From Styela clava (taxonomy: Eukaryota > Chordata > Ascidiacea > Stolidobranchia > Styelidae), in contig NC_135250.1 of NCBI RefSeq assembly GCF_964204865.1, forward strand, positions 18,839,395 to 18,903,394: DNA of 64,000 nt, written 5' to 3'. Below, piece by piece: positions 35,013-47,200 of the stretch (positions within the stretch are counted from its first letter, which is position 1; every line of letters starts with the position of its first letter). The notes below the pieces were generated by a model, which saw nothing but the letters and a program-made list of their open reading frames with translations, searched no databases and was not told where the DNA came from. The position numbers and the translations under genes were made by a program.

Positions 35013-36600
35013 CACTATAAGTATAAGTATAAGTTTATTTCGACTCCATAATCAGCATAACAATACATTTGACAGATAAAAACAAATAAATAAAATCTGA
35101 TTATGAAATCAGGGGAGCAAACAAAACCTTAGATAAGGTTTATAACGTACAAAATATAAGATGAAAGGTTTTGCCAAGAGGAAGTGGTACGTGTTTACTC
35201 ACCTAAAATTATCAAGTTATTTCACACACGCTCACATGCACCCACCAGCCACACACACACACAACCACTGAGAAGTTATTTAAGTAAGAATGAAACGCGA
35301 TAAATTTAGGGTATACTATACAGTAAACAAAAAAAATAAATAAACAAATACTAGAAAAGAAAATTATCTGCCACACCATATTGATATTTTTGTAATGGTT
35401 GCCATTGCCAAATTGATCGATCTTCTAATCGTTGATTAGGTATATAAAAGGAAGATTCTATTGAAAACATATTGCCAAGCTGATTATAGTTGGAGTCAAA
35501 TGCCAAGTTGCCCAACCAAAGTTGCCAGAATTGGGTGCATGAAGAGGTGGGCGAGACCATTTCATTCCCCAAATTAGAGCCTATTATTGCCAAATTATAG
35601 TCCAGATTGTAATAAGTAATTAAGTTACCGGTAACAGTAAAATTACTATAATTAAGTAAAGTAGGATGTGGAAATAAATTGGTTACAAAGGGTGTAAGTG
35701 AGGTTTTTCATTCTTGGGTATTGATTTCAGACAAGGATATGGGAATGAGGTTGTTATTTCACAGGATATCGGGAGTCTTTTTTTGTTTTTTTCCTTATGT
35801 GTTTTACTTCATTTAATCACTTTGAAGTAACCTGAAAAACAAAAAATAAAACTGCGAGTAGATGTTTCAATGATTGGGTGAAGGGGAACGCTCTGAACTA
35901 TTTATTACAGGCAAAAAATAATTGTTTAATTGAATGGGATGTATTGTCATTATATAGCGATGGATAGATGATCTATGATGACATTCTGCTTGGGACAGAG
36001 AAAAATTTATCACACCATGCAAAAACAAACACACAAAATTTTACTATCTATACCTTGGCCAATAAGTCAACTCAAACACCATGCCTTAACATAAAACGCA
36101 TGCATACATAAATGATATAAAAACCACATCCAATTACAATGACCCACAGCAAATTAAAATCTGAAGGGGAGAATCCAACATAGCTCTACTGCTCGCCTAG
36201 TTGCAATAATTAGTAACCTTGCAGGAACAATATTGTACTATCTACAACCCTTATACCACCACTCAAACATAAGACCAAGCGTGTATGATAGGGACATCAC
36301 AGCTAGAAAAAGATAAAAACACGAGCGTGAAGTGATAGAATGTGTGCAGTTATTTAAAGAAAATATCATCCGAGTACGTTAGCTACCTATATATTTAAAA
36401 AAATATATATATACTCATGCATGTCACAATACCATTTCTTTGGTGCTGGACTAGTTCTGGCCAAGTCGTGGCAAGATATTATTATAGTCGTGGCACAATA
36501 TTATTATAGCTGTTCAACATTTTCATTAAAACAATAATGTGCAAGTGTGGAGTGTCCCAAGTTTTTGTCATCGAATACCACCAGTAGTAATTTTTAATAT
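35013..36600 (-). other. Possible 3' UTR of the intact LINE, ending in a short tandem tail
   Basis: On the minus strand this follows the ORF2 stop. Near 35050-35013 it reads GGAGTCGAAATAAACTTATA followed by repeats of CTTATA. A polyadenylation-like motif plus a short tandem tail is how CR1-like LINEs often end. No coding signal lies in the 1.5 kb, and part may be ordinary intergenic DNA. A CA-rich patch lies near 35225-35265. Confidence 0.4.
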
Positions 36601-39600
36601 TTAATATTTGGAAACCAAATGAGACTTGACTTGTTTTTGAAAAGATTTTTTGGACTTTAACGTCTTCAAATTTAAGGGAAGAGAATTCCAAAGTTTGGGT
36701 CCAGTAAAAGACAAGGAATGCTGACTCACGGATTTACTCATGAAAGGTACGAATAAATCAGAACTACTTCTTCGGTTGGAGGTATTTTTGACAAGTATGT
36801 CATTAAAGCAATTGGGCAGCGCATTATTATGGAAGTCGTGAGCTAGAGATAATATTTCAAATTTCATCATATCTTCAACCTTAAGTATATTTAGTGATTT
36901 GAAGTAAGAGTCTACACTTTCACGTTTTCTTTTACCAAAAACTATTCTTAAAAAATTATTACAAATACTCTGCAGTTTTGAGACAAGTGTTTTATTACCA
37001 TGAAGCCAGATTGAACAACAATATCGAATATGGCTAAGTAGTAATGATTGAAACATTGCTAGTAGAGCTGATTGGTCAACACACTGGGATACTTTGGCAG
37101 AAACTGCTAGGTTTCTTTTTGTTTTACCAATAACATGCATTATTTGTGATTTCCATGACAGATTTTCATCAAAGATAACTCCTAGAAATTTTATTTCTTT
37201 CACTCTTTCAATTTCATTGCCATTGAGCAGTAGTTTTTTTGAACAACTCACACTTTTATGCTTGCTTGGATGGAATAATACAAATTTAGTTTTGTTAGCA
37301 TTCAGAGATAATTTATTAACTAACATCCAGCTATGAATGTTGGTTAGTTCTTGGTTTGCAACTGTGAATAGATCTTCAAGGTTTTCCCCATGAAGAATCA
37401 AGTTAGTGTCATCAGCAAACATGATCGACTCAGAGGATTTCAGACACCTGGACATGTCATTAATGTAAGCTAGAAAAAATAATGGGCCAAGTAAAGATCC
37501 TTGTGGAACTCCGTGCTTCATGACACAAATATTTGTAGAGAATGAGTTGTCATATTGCACAATTTGCTTCCTGTCTTGAAGGTAGCTCTTGATCCAATTG
37601 AATGGAACGCCTCTAATTCCATAGTGGTAGAGCTTACTTAAGAGGATGGAATGGTCAATGGTGTCAAAAGCTTTTGAGATATCAAGAAATATTCCAATTG
37701 CATGTTGTTTGCATTCAAACGCATTGGTCAGTTTGTGTACCAAAACATTAGCAGCCATAGCAGTGGAGTGATGCTTGCGAAAACCAAATTGATGCGAGTG
37801 GAAAACATTGTTAGTTTCAAAGTAGTTTGACATTCTACTGTACATTATTTTTTCAAGAATCTTAGAAAATGATGGTAAAAGACTAATAGGTCTATAGTTT
37901 CCAAGATCTGAAACACTACCTTTTTTAAATAGAGGAAGAACTTTGGATGTCTTGAAGCTTTCAATGAATAATCCACTAGATAGTGAAAGATTAAATATAT
38001 ATGTCAGGATATCAATAATATGTTCTGGAACATATTTCAATATTTTAAATGGAATACCATCGATTCCAAAACTTGACTTGGGCTTCATATCGCGTATAAT
38101 ATTTTTTATTTCTAATGATGTAGCTGGCCTTAAGAACATGGATGAGGATTCTTGCTTCCCCAGATATGAAATGTAATTTTTGTCACAGCCAGCTGGTTGT
38201 GGCATACAGTCAAGCAGGCTTTGTGCCACTTGAGAAAAGTGTTCATTAAATTTATTTGCAGTTTGTGTATTACTGCAATCAAGTCCAATCAAAGGACAAG
38301 AATTTGTTTTATTTTTACCAATAAGCTCATTAATTGTTTTCCACACTGCCTTGATGTTGCCTTTGTGAGAAGCAAATTTAGATTTGTAATAATTCGATTT
38401 CTTTTTGTGGAGCAATCGAGTATAAAGGTTCCTGCATTCATTGAACTGTAATTTGTGCTTGTCATTTATGTTTTTATTGTTTATTAATTTCTTATAAAGT
38501 TTTTGTTTGACTTTGTTGAGTTTGCGTAACTCAGTATCATACCAAGGTTTGTTTGATCTGTTTGCCTGTTTTTTGTAAGGAAAAGATTGAGAGTAAGCAG
38601 TGGAGAATTTTTCAAAAAAATTTTCAAAGCAAGTGTTGGGATCCTGGATGCTGCTGAAGTCATCAATATCAATAGAATTCAGTTCATTCTTAAACGTATT
38701 CAAGTTGGACGAAGTAAACTGGCGATAAAGCGTTTCAATTCTAGTCTGAATTTGCTTTTCTAGAAGAGAGCATTGTACAATCGGCAGATGATCAGAAACA
38801 CATTCTGCTAAAACAGCACTGTTAATTTTTTTATCATATACGTTTGTCCAGATGTGGTCTATACAGGTAGCAGAACTTGAAGTTATCCTGGTGGGGCAGT
38901 TTATCAAAGAATAATAGGCCAGGTTGTGCATAATATCAACAAATAGGCTGGTATTCATATTGGACTCATCAATAAGATTATAGTTGAAGTCACCCATTAT
39001 ATAATTATAATTCAACCTGTTCATCTTTGAGAGAACTTGGGACAAGAGATTCCGAAAGTTAGCATTGCTCAATTCATCAGTTAGTGGTGATCTATAAATA
39101 GTACCGCAGGTTATTGTTTTATTTTCCAATGATATGTCAATGAATATAGATTCAAAAACCTTTTCGCACATTATAGTAATATCTTTGCGGACAATGTATT
39201 TCAAATCATTTCGAATGTAGAGACCAACACCACCACCTCGGTGATGAGATCTACTATTAGAGATAAAAACATAGCCATCCAGTGCATTGAAATGGCCATT
39301 TGTACCAGATACAATCCATGTTTCATTTACAGCAATTATATGCGGCTTACAATTCAGTGAATTAACTAGTGCTTCAAATTTTGTGAAGTTTTTGAAAGAG
39401 GCTAAAGATCTGATATTGATGGAGAGAGTCATAAAACCACTTAGTTTAAGGCTGTCGTTGAATTTAAGGGCATTGACATCACTGGAGCAGATATATTGAT
39501 TTGAGCAATTGTACAAGAAAACACTATCAATATTGTTGAATTCATCAGTATCAGTATTTGCTGATTCAAGAAACATTTTGTTAAGGTATTCAGGATCAAG

Positions 39601-39888
39601 AATTTTGGCAAGTGCCTGGGCTTCAGCTTTTTCTGTATGAAGGGGAACAAATAACTCAGATATTTCAGAATCAGAGAGACAAGAGAATGGCATACAGTCT
39701 ATTTCACAAAGGAAACAGCACCAAGGTATTTCATCAGCTTCAGATTCAAGATTTTCATATTTTTGTCCAGAAATATTGGTACATTTTAAATGTATCCAAG
39801 AAGAACAAATGTCACAATAAAGAGCTTTTTGATTGATTCGAACTGATTTGTGGCAATTTCTACATGGGTATTTTAAATTAGTTTTCAT
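36601..39888 (-). CDS. LINE ORF2: PHD-like finger, APE endonuclease, reverse transcriptase (CR1-like)
   Basis: This is an uninterrupted 1095-aa frame. It starts with a C4HC3 finger (CRNC, CDIC, H, C, CFLC; residues about 9-62). An AP-type endonuclease follows (SINIRSL, AVNETW, GGVGLYIRN, GDFNYNL, SDHLPI; about 150-375). A reverse transcriptase comes next (GNYRPISLLPSFSKILEKI, GIFLDISKAFDTIDH, GVPQGSLLGPLFF, FADDTNL; about 640-900), then a thumb region. It copies its own RNA into the genome by target-primed reverse transcription. The motif set fits the CR1/L2/Rex-Babar group. No stop or frameshift is seen, so the copy may be young and still competent. ORF1 lies 178 bp upstream. It sits between the divergent genes C and A. 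Confidence 0.92.
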   Translation of the reverse strand: MKTNLKYPCRNCHKSVRINQKALYCDICSSWIHLKCTNISGQKYENLESEADEIPWCCFLCEIDCMPFSCLSDSEISELFVPLHTEKAEAQALAKILDPEYLNKMFLESANTDTDEFNNIDSVFLYNCSNQYICSSDVNALKFNDSLKLSGFMTLSINIRSLASFKNFTKFEALVNSLNCKPHIIAVNETWIVSGTNGHFNALDGYVFISNSRSHHRGGGVGLYIRNDLKYIVRKDITIMCEKVFESIFIDISLENKTITCGTIYRSPLTDELSNANFRNLLSQVLSKMNRLNYNYIMGDFNYNLIDESNMNTSLFVDIMHNLAYYSLINCPTRITSSSATCIDHIWTNVYDKKINSAVLAECVSDHLPIVQCSLLEKQIQTRIETLYRQFTSSNLNTFKNELNSIDIDDFSSIQDPNTCFENFFEKFSTAYSQSFPYKKQANRSNKPWYDTELRKLNKVKQKLYKKLINNKNINDKHKLQFNECRNLYTRLLHKKKSNYYKSKFASHKGNIKAVWKTINELIGKNKTNSCPLIGLDCSNTQTANKFNEHFSQVAQSLLDCMPQPAGCDKNYISYLGKQESSSMFLRPATSLEIKNIIRDMKPKSSFGIDGIPFKILKYVPEHIIDILTYIFNLSLSSGLFIESFKTSKVLPLFKKGSVSDLGNYRPISLLPSFSKILEKIMYSRMSNYFETNNVFHSHQFGFRKHHSTAMAANVLVHKLTNAFECKQHAIGIFLDISKAFDTIDHSILLSKLYHYGIRGVPFNWIKSYLQDRKQIVQYDNSFSTNICVMKHGVPQGSLLGPLFFLAYINDMSRCLKSSESIMFADDTNLILHGENLEDLFTVANQELTNIHSWMLVNKLSLNANKTKFVLFHPSKHKSVSCSKKLLLNGNEIERVKEIKFLGVIFDENLSWKSQIMHVIGKTKRNLAVSAKVSQCVDQSALLAMFQSLLLSHIRYCCSIWLHGNKTLVSKLQSICNNFLRIVFGKRKRESVDSYFKSLNILKVEDMMKFEILSLAHDFHNNALPNCFNDILVKNTSNRRSSSDLFVPFMSKSVSQHSLSFTGPKLWNSLPLNLKTLKSKKSFQKQVKSHLVSKY

Positions 39889-40066
39889 GGCAGTGGCACA
39901 ACAAAATAAAAGTAAAAAATAAAAATGAAAAAAAATAAGTTAAATATCTAGTCTGGCTATATAGGTTTCCAGATGTTTAAAAGATGGAGAACCATTGATT
40001 AGACAGCACTAGCCTATTCAAATAAGAAAAATGGAGATTACGAATGAGTTAATCGTTCCCCTCCGC

Positions 40067-40780
40067 TCATAGGCTACCGCTACGTCTTGAGGTTGGTCCC
40101 ACTGAACGGGCAGCAGCCTTGGAGTAGAGGGGACGAGAGAGAGTAGTGATATCATTTGAGGAAGATATTACTCGCCTTTTATCTAGGTAAGCGTAGATAA
40201 TCCCATTCATTGTGCTCACTTTTTGTTTTCCGAAGGCTTCCTTGGCAGCGCTGAGTAGCTTGAGCCTGCTACGGGTCAAGGACTCAGTGATGGACAATCC
40301 GCTGCCTTTGAGTTCTTTTTTTCTACCATACACCATATTCTTCGTTGATCTTCTGACGAATTTGATGATGATGGGGTTCTTCGGAGATCTTGATTTTAAT
40401 TTGTGAGTAATATCAATGTCAGTGTTCACAATAGGATGGTTGGGTTTAAGGCTGTCGTTGAGAGTTTTCACTACAAAGTCTTCGAACTTATGGTATTCAG
40501 TTTCTGGCACAGAACTACAGCCATGGAGAATCACACAGTTTCTTCGGCTGTATTGTTCTAAATCGTCCTGTTGCTTTTCACAAGTCTCCAGCCTGCTAAT
40601 AATCTCCTGGATCTTGGAGGAGATTTGAGCCACGTCATTCTGGAACTTAATGATGTCCTGGGACTGGTTGCCATGGTCTTTAGAGGCAGATAATAGAGTT
40701 GCATGTGACATTAGCTCCTCTTGCTTGGCCTGGAGAGATGAGATAGCTGCCAGAATCTGGGTTTGGACTTCCTTGTTCAT
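40067..40780 (-). CDS. LINE ORF1: coiled-coil nucleic-acid-binding protein
   Basis: A 237-aa frame has an N-terminal coiled coil (heptad-like Leu/Ile/Gln, residues about 1-80), the signature LEQYSRRNCVILHG and a following RRM-like region (NPIIIKFVRRSTKNMVYGRK). The 'LE-x-YSRRN' motif is typical of LINE ORF1 proteins that chaperone the element RNA. It is on the same strand as ORF2 and immediately upstream. The 5' UTR upstream of 40780 has no sharp boundary. Confidence 0.85.
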   Translation of the reverse strand: MNKEVQTQILAAISSLQAKQEELMSHATLLSASKDHGNQSQDIIKFQNDVAQISSKIQEIISRLETCEKQQDDLEQYSRRNCVILHGCSSVPETEYHKFEDFVVKTLNDSLKPNHPIVNTDIDITHKLKSRSPKNPIIIKFVRRSTKNMVYGRKKELKGSGLSITESLTRSRLKLLSAAKEAFGKQKVSTMNGIIYAYLDKRRVISSSNDITTLSRPLYSKAAARSVGPTSRRSGSL

Positions 40781-41250
40781 CTTGAAGTAACGTTAGTGCA
40801 GTAGTGTGATTGATTGCAAGGTGAAATTAGGTGATATGCAGATAGTATATCCAGTAAGATCCACGTACAATAATAGTACAGAAGGTAGTAGGCTATCGTA
40901 CTTTCAGTCTAATCAAAGATTACAATAACATCTGCAAACTTAATCAAATAGCGAATATTCTGTCAGGGTGTTGTCAAAAACTGAATACATCATACCGCTG
41001 TTGCGGTGGCGTACAATCGTGTTCGAATTATTCACTGCCTCGCTTGTCGTTTCACAAATCCATAGAGGCATTCCTAATGGAAAATCCTGGGTATTCCCCC
41101 GAGGTATGGTTCCGCAAATCGAAAACAAGTACGGTAGCCCGCGAGTACGGTGCCATCCATACTCTTCAGTGTTTGAATAACACTTCTTACCGCACAGTCT
41201 TATCCAGTTATCGGCGAACGAGATAGGTACCGTACTCACATTCGTTAATA
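40781..41250. other. LINE 5' flank and gene A promoter region
   Basis: The region is rich in GGTACGG-like motifs that continue to 41400. No coding signal apart from the start of gene A. TACCGGTA palindromes lie just downstream, at 41401 and 41584. Confidence 0.35.
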
Positions 41251-41280
41251 ATATCAGTGATAGTATGGAGCGTGAAATTG

Positions 41281-44200
41281 ATGCTGTTTTTGACTTGCTT
41301 TGCCAGAGGTAAGGTACGGCGGTACGGTAATATCATAATATTGTTTTGCACTAGGTACGGTACCGACCGGTACGGTAATTATGCTGGCCTATTTGTTAGA
41401 TACCGGTAATGGAGGTCACCTATTAAAGATCTCTAGATACATTGACTGATTGTGCTAGATCACTCAACTGATTGTGTCAATAGGGTGGACTTAGCAACTT
41501 GGGTGTTTCACATAAAATCGGATATATTATAAAAATTAGCTTATGTCTGTATGTGCTACAAATGTATCATAACGGTAATGCAGTACCGGTAGTGCAGGGA
41601 TGTGCAAAGTGCAGCCCGCGGGCCAAATGCTGCCGCAAGGGAAAATTACGCGGCCCGCGGAGAAGTGCCAATTTTGAATGGTACGCGGCCAGATAAACTA
41701 GTTTTGCAATTTAATTGGATCTGGTTCTCTTTGCGTTGCAAACTTATATCCGAGTCCAATTTATTATCTATGCCTATGACGTTACAACGGTCTGACAGCA
41801 AGACAAACAACTTGATTCGCAAAGCTGTTCCTTGCTGAGCAGGGAACAATTTAAGGAAAATACGGAGCAGACGCTACTGAATTTGTGGGAACGGGCAATT
41901 GAAGGTTAGGCAACTGGCAAGCAGTTTTAAAAAAAATGATATATAGAGATACAAGAGCTAAATTAGTTCTGGTTCCAGTGTATCAATTGATTTTGTCTAA
42001 ATCTAAACTAGAATAAGACTTGACCAAAAATTATTTGAAAATGATTCTTACTGAAAACACCAAGATAACTTTCTACATTTAAAAAAAGTCATGGCTTCAA
42101 ATATGGCACTTTGCGATAACATATTTTTTTCTAAAATGGGCGTCATATCGAATTGCTAGCACTTCCATATAAGCAAATTTGGATAACATAAAAGTAGTCT
42201 GGAAGAATCCAGCAGCAAATTTCCAACAGAATTCGTTTAAATTGGGTGTGAAAATATATATATTTGAATTACAGTTTTGAGAATATATATCATGCGTTTC
42301 AAATCATCATTTCTGCAAGGACCCCTAATGATGACATGAGATCAATAACAAAAAGACACTATTCTGTTCCTGCAACTAATTGAAAGCCTATGTTAAATGA
42401 CGGTGCGGCCCGCTGTTTCACCCAGTTATTGAAATTTGGCCCACCTGCAAAAAAGGTTGCACACCCCTGCTGTAATGTGTTGTACACTCGCCGTAATACC
42501 GGTATACCTGAGTCATTATAAACCAATCTCACGCTGAAAACAGATGAAGTAGCATAAGTAGTGGTGTTATGGTGACATGTTACGGAAGAAAGGAGGGAAT
42601 TTGAATTTAAGATCCAAATATTTGCTCTATCAGATGCATGTTTATAATGCAGAATGTTGATGACTCCTTCAATGATTCCCATATTTCTGTATTTATATTC
42701 ATTGTATCAAATATTTCATCCTAATTGCTACTTTAATCCACTTATGTTTTATTAGCATGTCAATTATTTGCTTTGACCAGCGGTTCCATCCTGTGATGGA
42801 AAGTCCAGCAACCATCTGGCACAATATGATTTTTTATTGGTTGATGTAGATTAGGAGGTTATATCAGACTTTAAGTGAACACTGAACAGTGAAATGGTGT
42901 ACCATTTTAAAAAAGGTTGATAAGCTACATGAAACACTGATATGTCAAAGTATGTACTTGCAGTGAAGTTAACACATGTCAGCTCAACCAGATGTATATA
43001 TCAGTTTATATCAGTCACATGCTATAAAAGGAATCAAATGCTTTATAATGGCGAGAAAGGCAATAGCAATATTTCTCATTGATGCGGCTATAAGATAACA
43101 AAGACCAATAAAGTAATTAAATATGGTGTGGTAATTGAATGGGACATAATACTATACTATAGTCTTGGAACCGTGGATATAAAAGAGGCTCAGCATTAGT
43201 ATTTTAAAATCAAGAGTTTTGCTCAAATCAAATCAATTTTATTCTAAACTCGCATGACTTCATGAGGTAAACTTTTTGGTGCCTCGCAAACTCATGGACA
43301 AAACCCTATTTTTAGCAAATTCAAATTAAGCCCTAAAGTTCATGTGAAATTTCAGTATTTTTCCAAGTTTACAATGGCTTGTAAAGAGGTTCAATTGGAA
43401 AATAATATCATCATTATGAACTGACCTCAATCAAGCCATATTTTATTCCATTTTATAGGACAAAACCAGTCATATGGCGACAATGTTGAAAAACAATGTG
43501 TACCTGATGAGTCAACATTTACATCTTATGCAAACGCTTTTGGTAAGAATATTACATTTCTTCTCAATTTTATGATGCAGTACCAGATGATAGCTTATCA
43601 TTAATTTATTTTCAAGGGAAATGATGCCTTTTGAATAAAATTGATTTACCGTAAAAGTGATACAAATTTGGTGATTCTTTTCACTTATTCATAGCCCTAT
43701 TTCTCAACCATGAATACTAAGATGTTGTAATGGGTAAGCAAGGATTTTTAGGAAAGCTAATAAAAATGTTCATCCATATGGCGAACCATGGCCTTATACA
43801 GCACCAGGATTTGGAAAAAGTTACCAGCTATTCGCTTCACATGCATGGACTTGACTTGATTCTGTCTAACTCAGTGGCTTTTCTTACATTGACGTACCGA
43901 TAACATCAAATAAAATGACCTTGTGAATTGGCAAGACAATATTGAACTGACATAAAGAATAAAAATAAAATAGGAAAAATATATACGAGGTCTCATTTTA
44001 TTGGGTGTCTTTTTTGCTTGTGTGTTGTGTTGTTTTTGACAGCGTGAAATACATTGAAATTATAAAATAAGACAATAGAATAGCAATTTGTTATATACAG
44101 TTTTCGGCATACAGATCTTTGACTTATTATTTTCTTTGTGAATAAAAAGCATATTCAAAAGTGATAACACATTTCTGATAGTAATTCAATATGAATTTTT

Positions 44201-47200
44201 CTTCAAAACAGTACAGGGGACCTAGGTTTTGTCACCAATAAATCATACATTCTGAAATGAGATGGCAGATCATTAGATCAGAAAATATCAATGTATTGAA
44301 AAGCAAACACATAAGCAGCATTGCGACTTACTCAAAGTTAAAATTCAATCAAAGATTCAAAAGATGCAGGCTTCCACACCTATCAACTTTTCACATGTTA
44401 CCGAATTGTGCGAAGTGACCAAACCATTCCTTTCTAGGTTTCTTTGTGGTATTTTCCATGTAATATGGTATGAGGAGGACTATCATGCAACACTGCCTGA
44501 ATTAAATTAGACTCTGTTAAAAAAAAATTGGAAATATAGCAGGCTTAATATTTTTGTTTTAAGAGTTATTTATTTCGTTATCCAAGTATGATAATAGTCA
44601 TGTAACTTTGTTCATCCATGGGGGAAACGATGTGGACTAAAACCCCCTGTATAGATTTTAAGGTTTTTGACACTTGCAAGATTCAGCAGAGTGCTTTTGT
44701 GACTAATCGGAACCGGAATAGCGAAATGTGATTACTCTGCATCAATACTTTGCCGGAAATTTTAACATAACACTTATCAAACTCGCAATAATGGCAGATA
44801 AATCGATTGAAAAAGCAACATAGCTTTTGCTACCTTTTCGGTTTGGTGAGGCTGGCAGAAAAACAATAAAACAACGAAATGTTTCATATTGATTGTCAAA
44901 TTGTCAACTCGTAGTTTTTGCCAAAGGTTTTTGTAACTTATTCTTAAGCTCCAGACTCCAGTCAATTTCTATCACAGAATTATGTGTTTGTGAAAAGTTG
45001 CATTTCTATTTTTGCTCCACTCAACAAATGGAGACAACTATTTACAAGTTAGTCATATAATACATTTCAGGTCAAATTTATGAAGTTTTAAACTCCAAGG
45101 AAGTTGATGGTAATAATTATGAGAATACAGCAATAACTTTGTGTAATAAACAAAGCAGAGAAAACTTTGTTGCAACTGAATGGAGTAAGTTTTAATTATC
45201 ATTCACCCTAACTCTAAAATTTCAATCTCTCAGAATTTAATGTACCAAAGTTTGTTCAATTATAATGGCATGCTGGCATAGGAGCTTGTGAATATGAATA
45301 TGTTTTTTTATCTTCAATTAGGATTTTCCAAAGTGAACTAATTAACGTAATATATTCTACGATAATATTTTTCAATTCAATTATATTCAAAAACCTTTGA
45401 ATTTCTCAAGTTCGTGGATATTGACTGAAGATTTATTGGGTCTCTCTCCTATACCCCTCAGTTAGACAATTTTTAGGAAACTCGGATATTTATTATATCA
45501 TACATTACTGGATCATTCCAAATATTTGATTCATTCTGGACATCTGCTATATCAAAGCAATCGACTCTAACAAAGTCAGACACTCAATTACAATTTATGA
45601 ACCAATTAAAAATAATATCTTCCACAAAAACAGCGTTCAGAAGTTAGAAACTCAACTTTACCAACAATAATCTGTAGTGTACGGCCAATTTGTTGAGACT
45701 TTACAAACATGAGTCTTTGTTTTCACTGTGGATAGTAACATATGTTGGTGACTTCTTATCATTCTGTTTTTATGTTTGCATGCATCATTGAGTAACTATG
45801 TAGCATGGCTTGGTTATTATTTTTCTTTCTTCTTGTATAAACTCACTTTATTTCAGTCATCAATGGTGAACCACCTCGTTCTTTGTTCATCCAAACTGGA
45901 ACAAAGATTATCCCTCAGTTGCATAATTCAACCATAATATGTTCGGCATCTGACATGTATGTTCATTTTGCACTTTTATGTTTTTTATGTTTAGGCTAAA
46001 AGTGTCTTCATGATTTTGAGATATGCTTGATTTTATAATTCCAATCATATTTTTATTTGCTCATGATAAACCATAACTTTTTGGCCCTTGGGTGCTATAA
46101 ATTATGATTTAAACTGTTCGACACAACAGTAAAAAAGGTTCTTCCTGTTACTAACATAACATACATCATGTGAATAAATGTGGTGCTTGGCATCAAATTC
46201 CAGAATGTAATTGATATGTCTGAAATATGACTTCATAGCATCTTTGTCACTTTTTCCTTCTAAATCTGATGCCGATAACTGCGATTCAACAACTTATTTT
46301 ACTGTGTTTACCATTAATATCAGTGCCATAGAAATGAAAGCACACAGATACAATGATGAGTATATTGAGACAACATTTGGATTTCCTTAATATTAGGAGA
46401 AATATATATCACAAATTTTCAACCACTTCAAAAACATGTATTAGCAAACTGAATATTCCTTTTCTGTGAATATTTCTGTATCTCAAAATTTAAATGCCAC
46501 ATTTGTGGAAAATGCTTTGCTTGAATACTAAGGTAACTTAAATAGAGTATGTTTATATAATAACAGTAACAAAGAAAATTGGTCACCCCCAATGGAGGCT
46601 GAGTTTTACCGCAATGTGACTGGAAGTATCACATACAAATGCCAAGATTTTCAGATAATACTTACAGGTGATTATCGTAATATTACTAGCCTTGTGCTCT
46701 TTTTGTGATTAGTTTTGTTTTTATATTAATGAATCAAATTTAGTGGGATTACGGTTACCTCAATTTCATTTCATAAGTTATAATTTTGTTCTTTTTACTT
46801 TGTATTGGTCATCTTCAGGTTTGAGACTACTTAAAACTGACCATTCCAAGCTATTGAGAGCAGTGGGATCATTTACTGATAAATGTGTAACCTATGGAAA
46901 TAGTAGTAAAGGAACTGACACTAAGTGGCTGGTTTGTAAATTATTTTATTCATCAAATAGCTATAATAAATGCTAGCTTAAATAGCATAATAAGCCAGAG
47001 AATACTCTAGTTTTACTGTATATAAAGCATGGTCCTTGTAGTTACTGTTTGTAAAATATAGTTTATGCTCATAATCATTCCAGTGTGAAATTGTTTTGTA
47101 TCCTGGAGAGGTACGCAGTCAAAATGATTTAATCATAACATGGTTTCACAATCTTGGGAAAATAGAATAATCAGTGAGGTAATGTGCCGTAATTTGAGTC

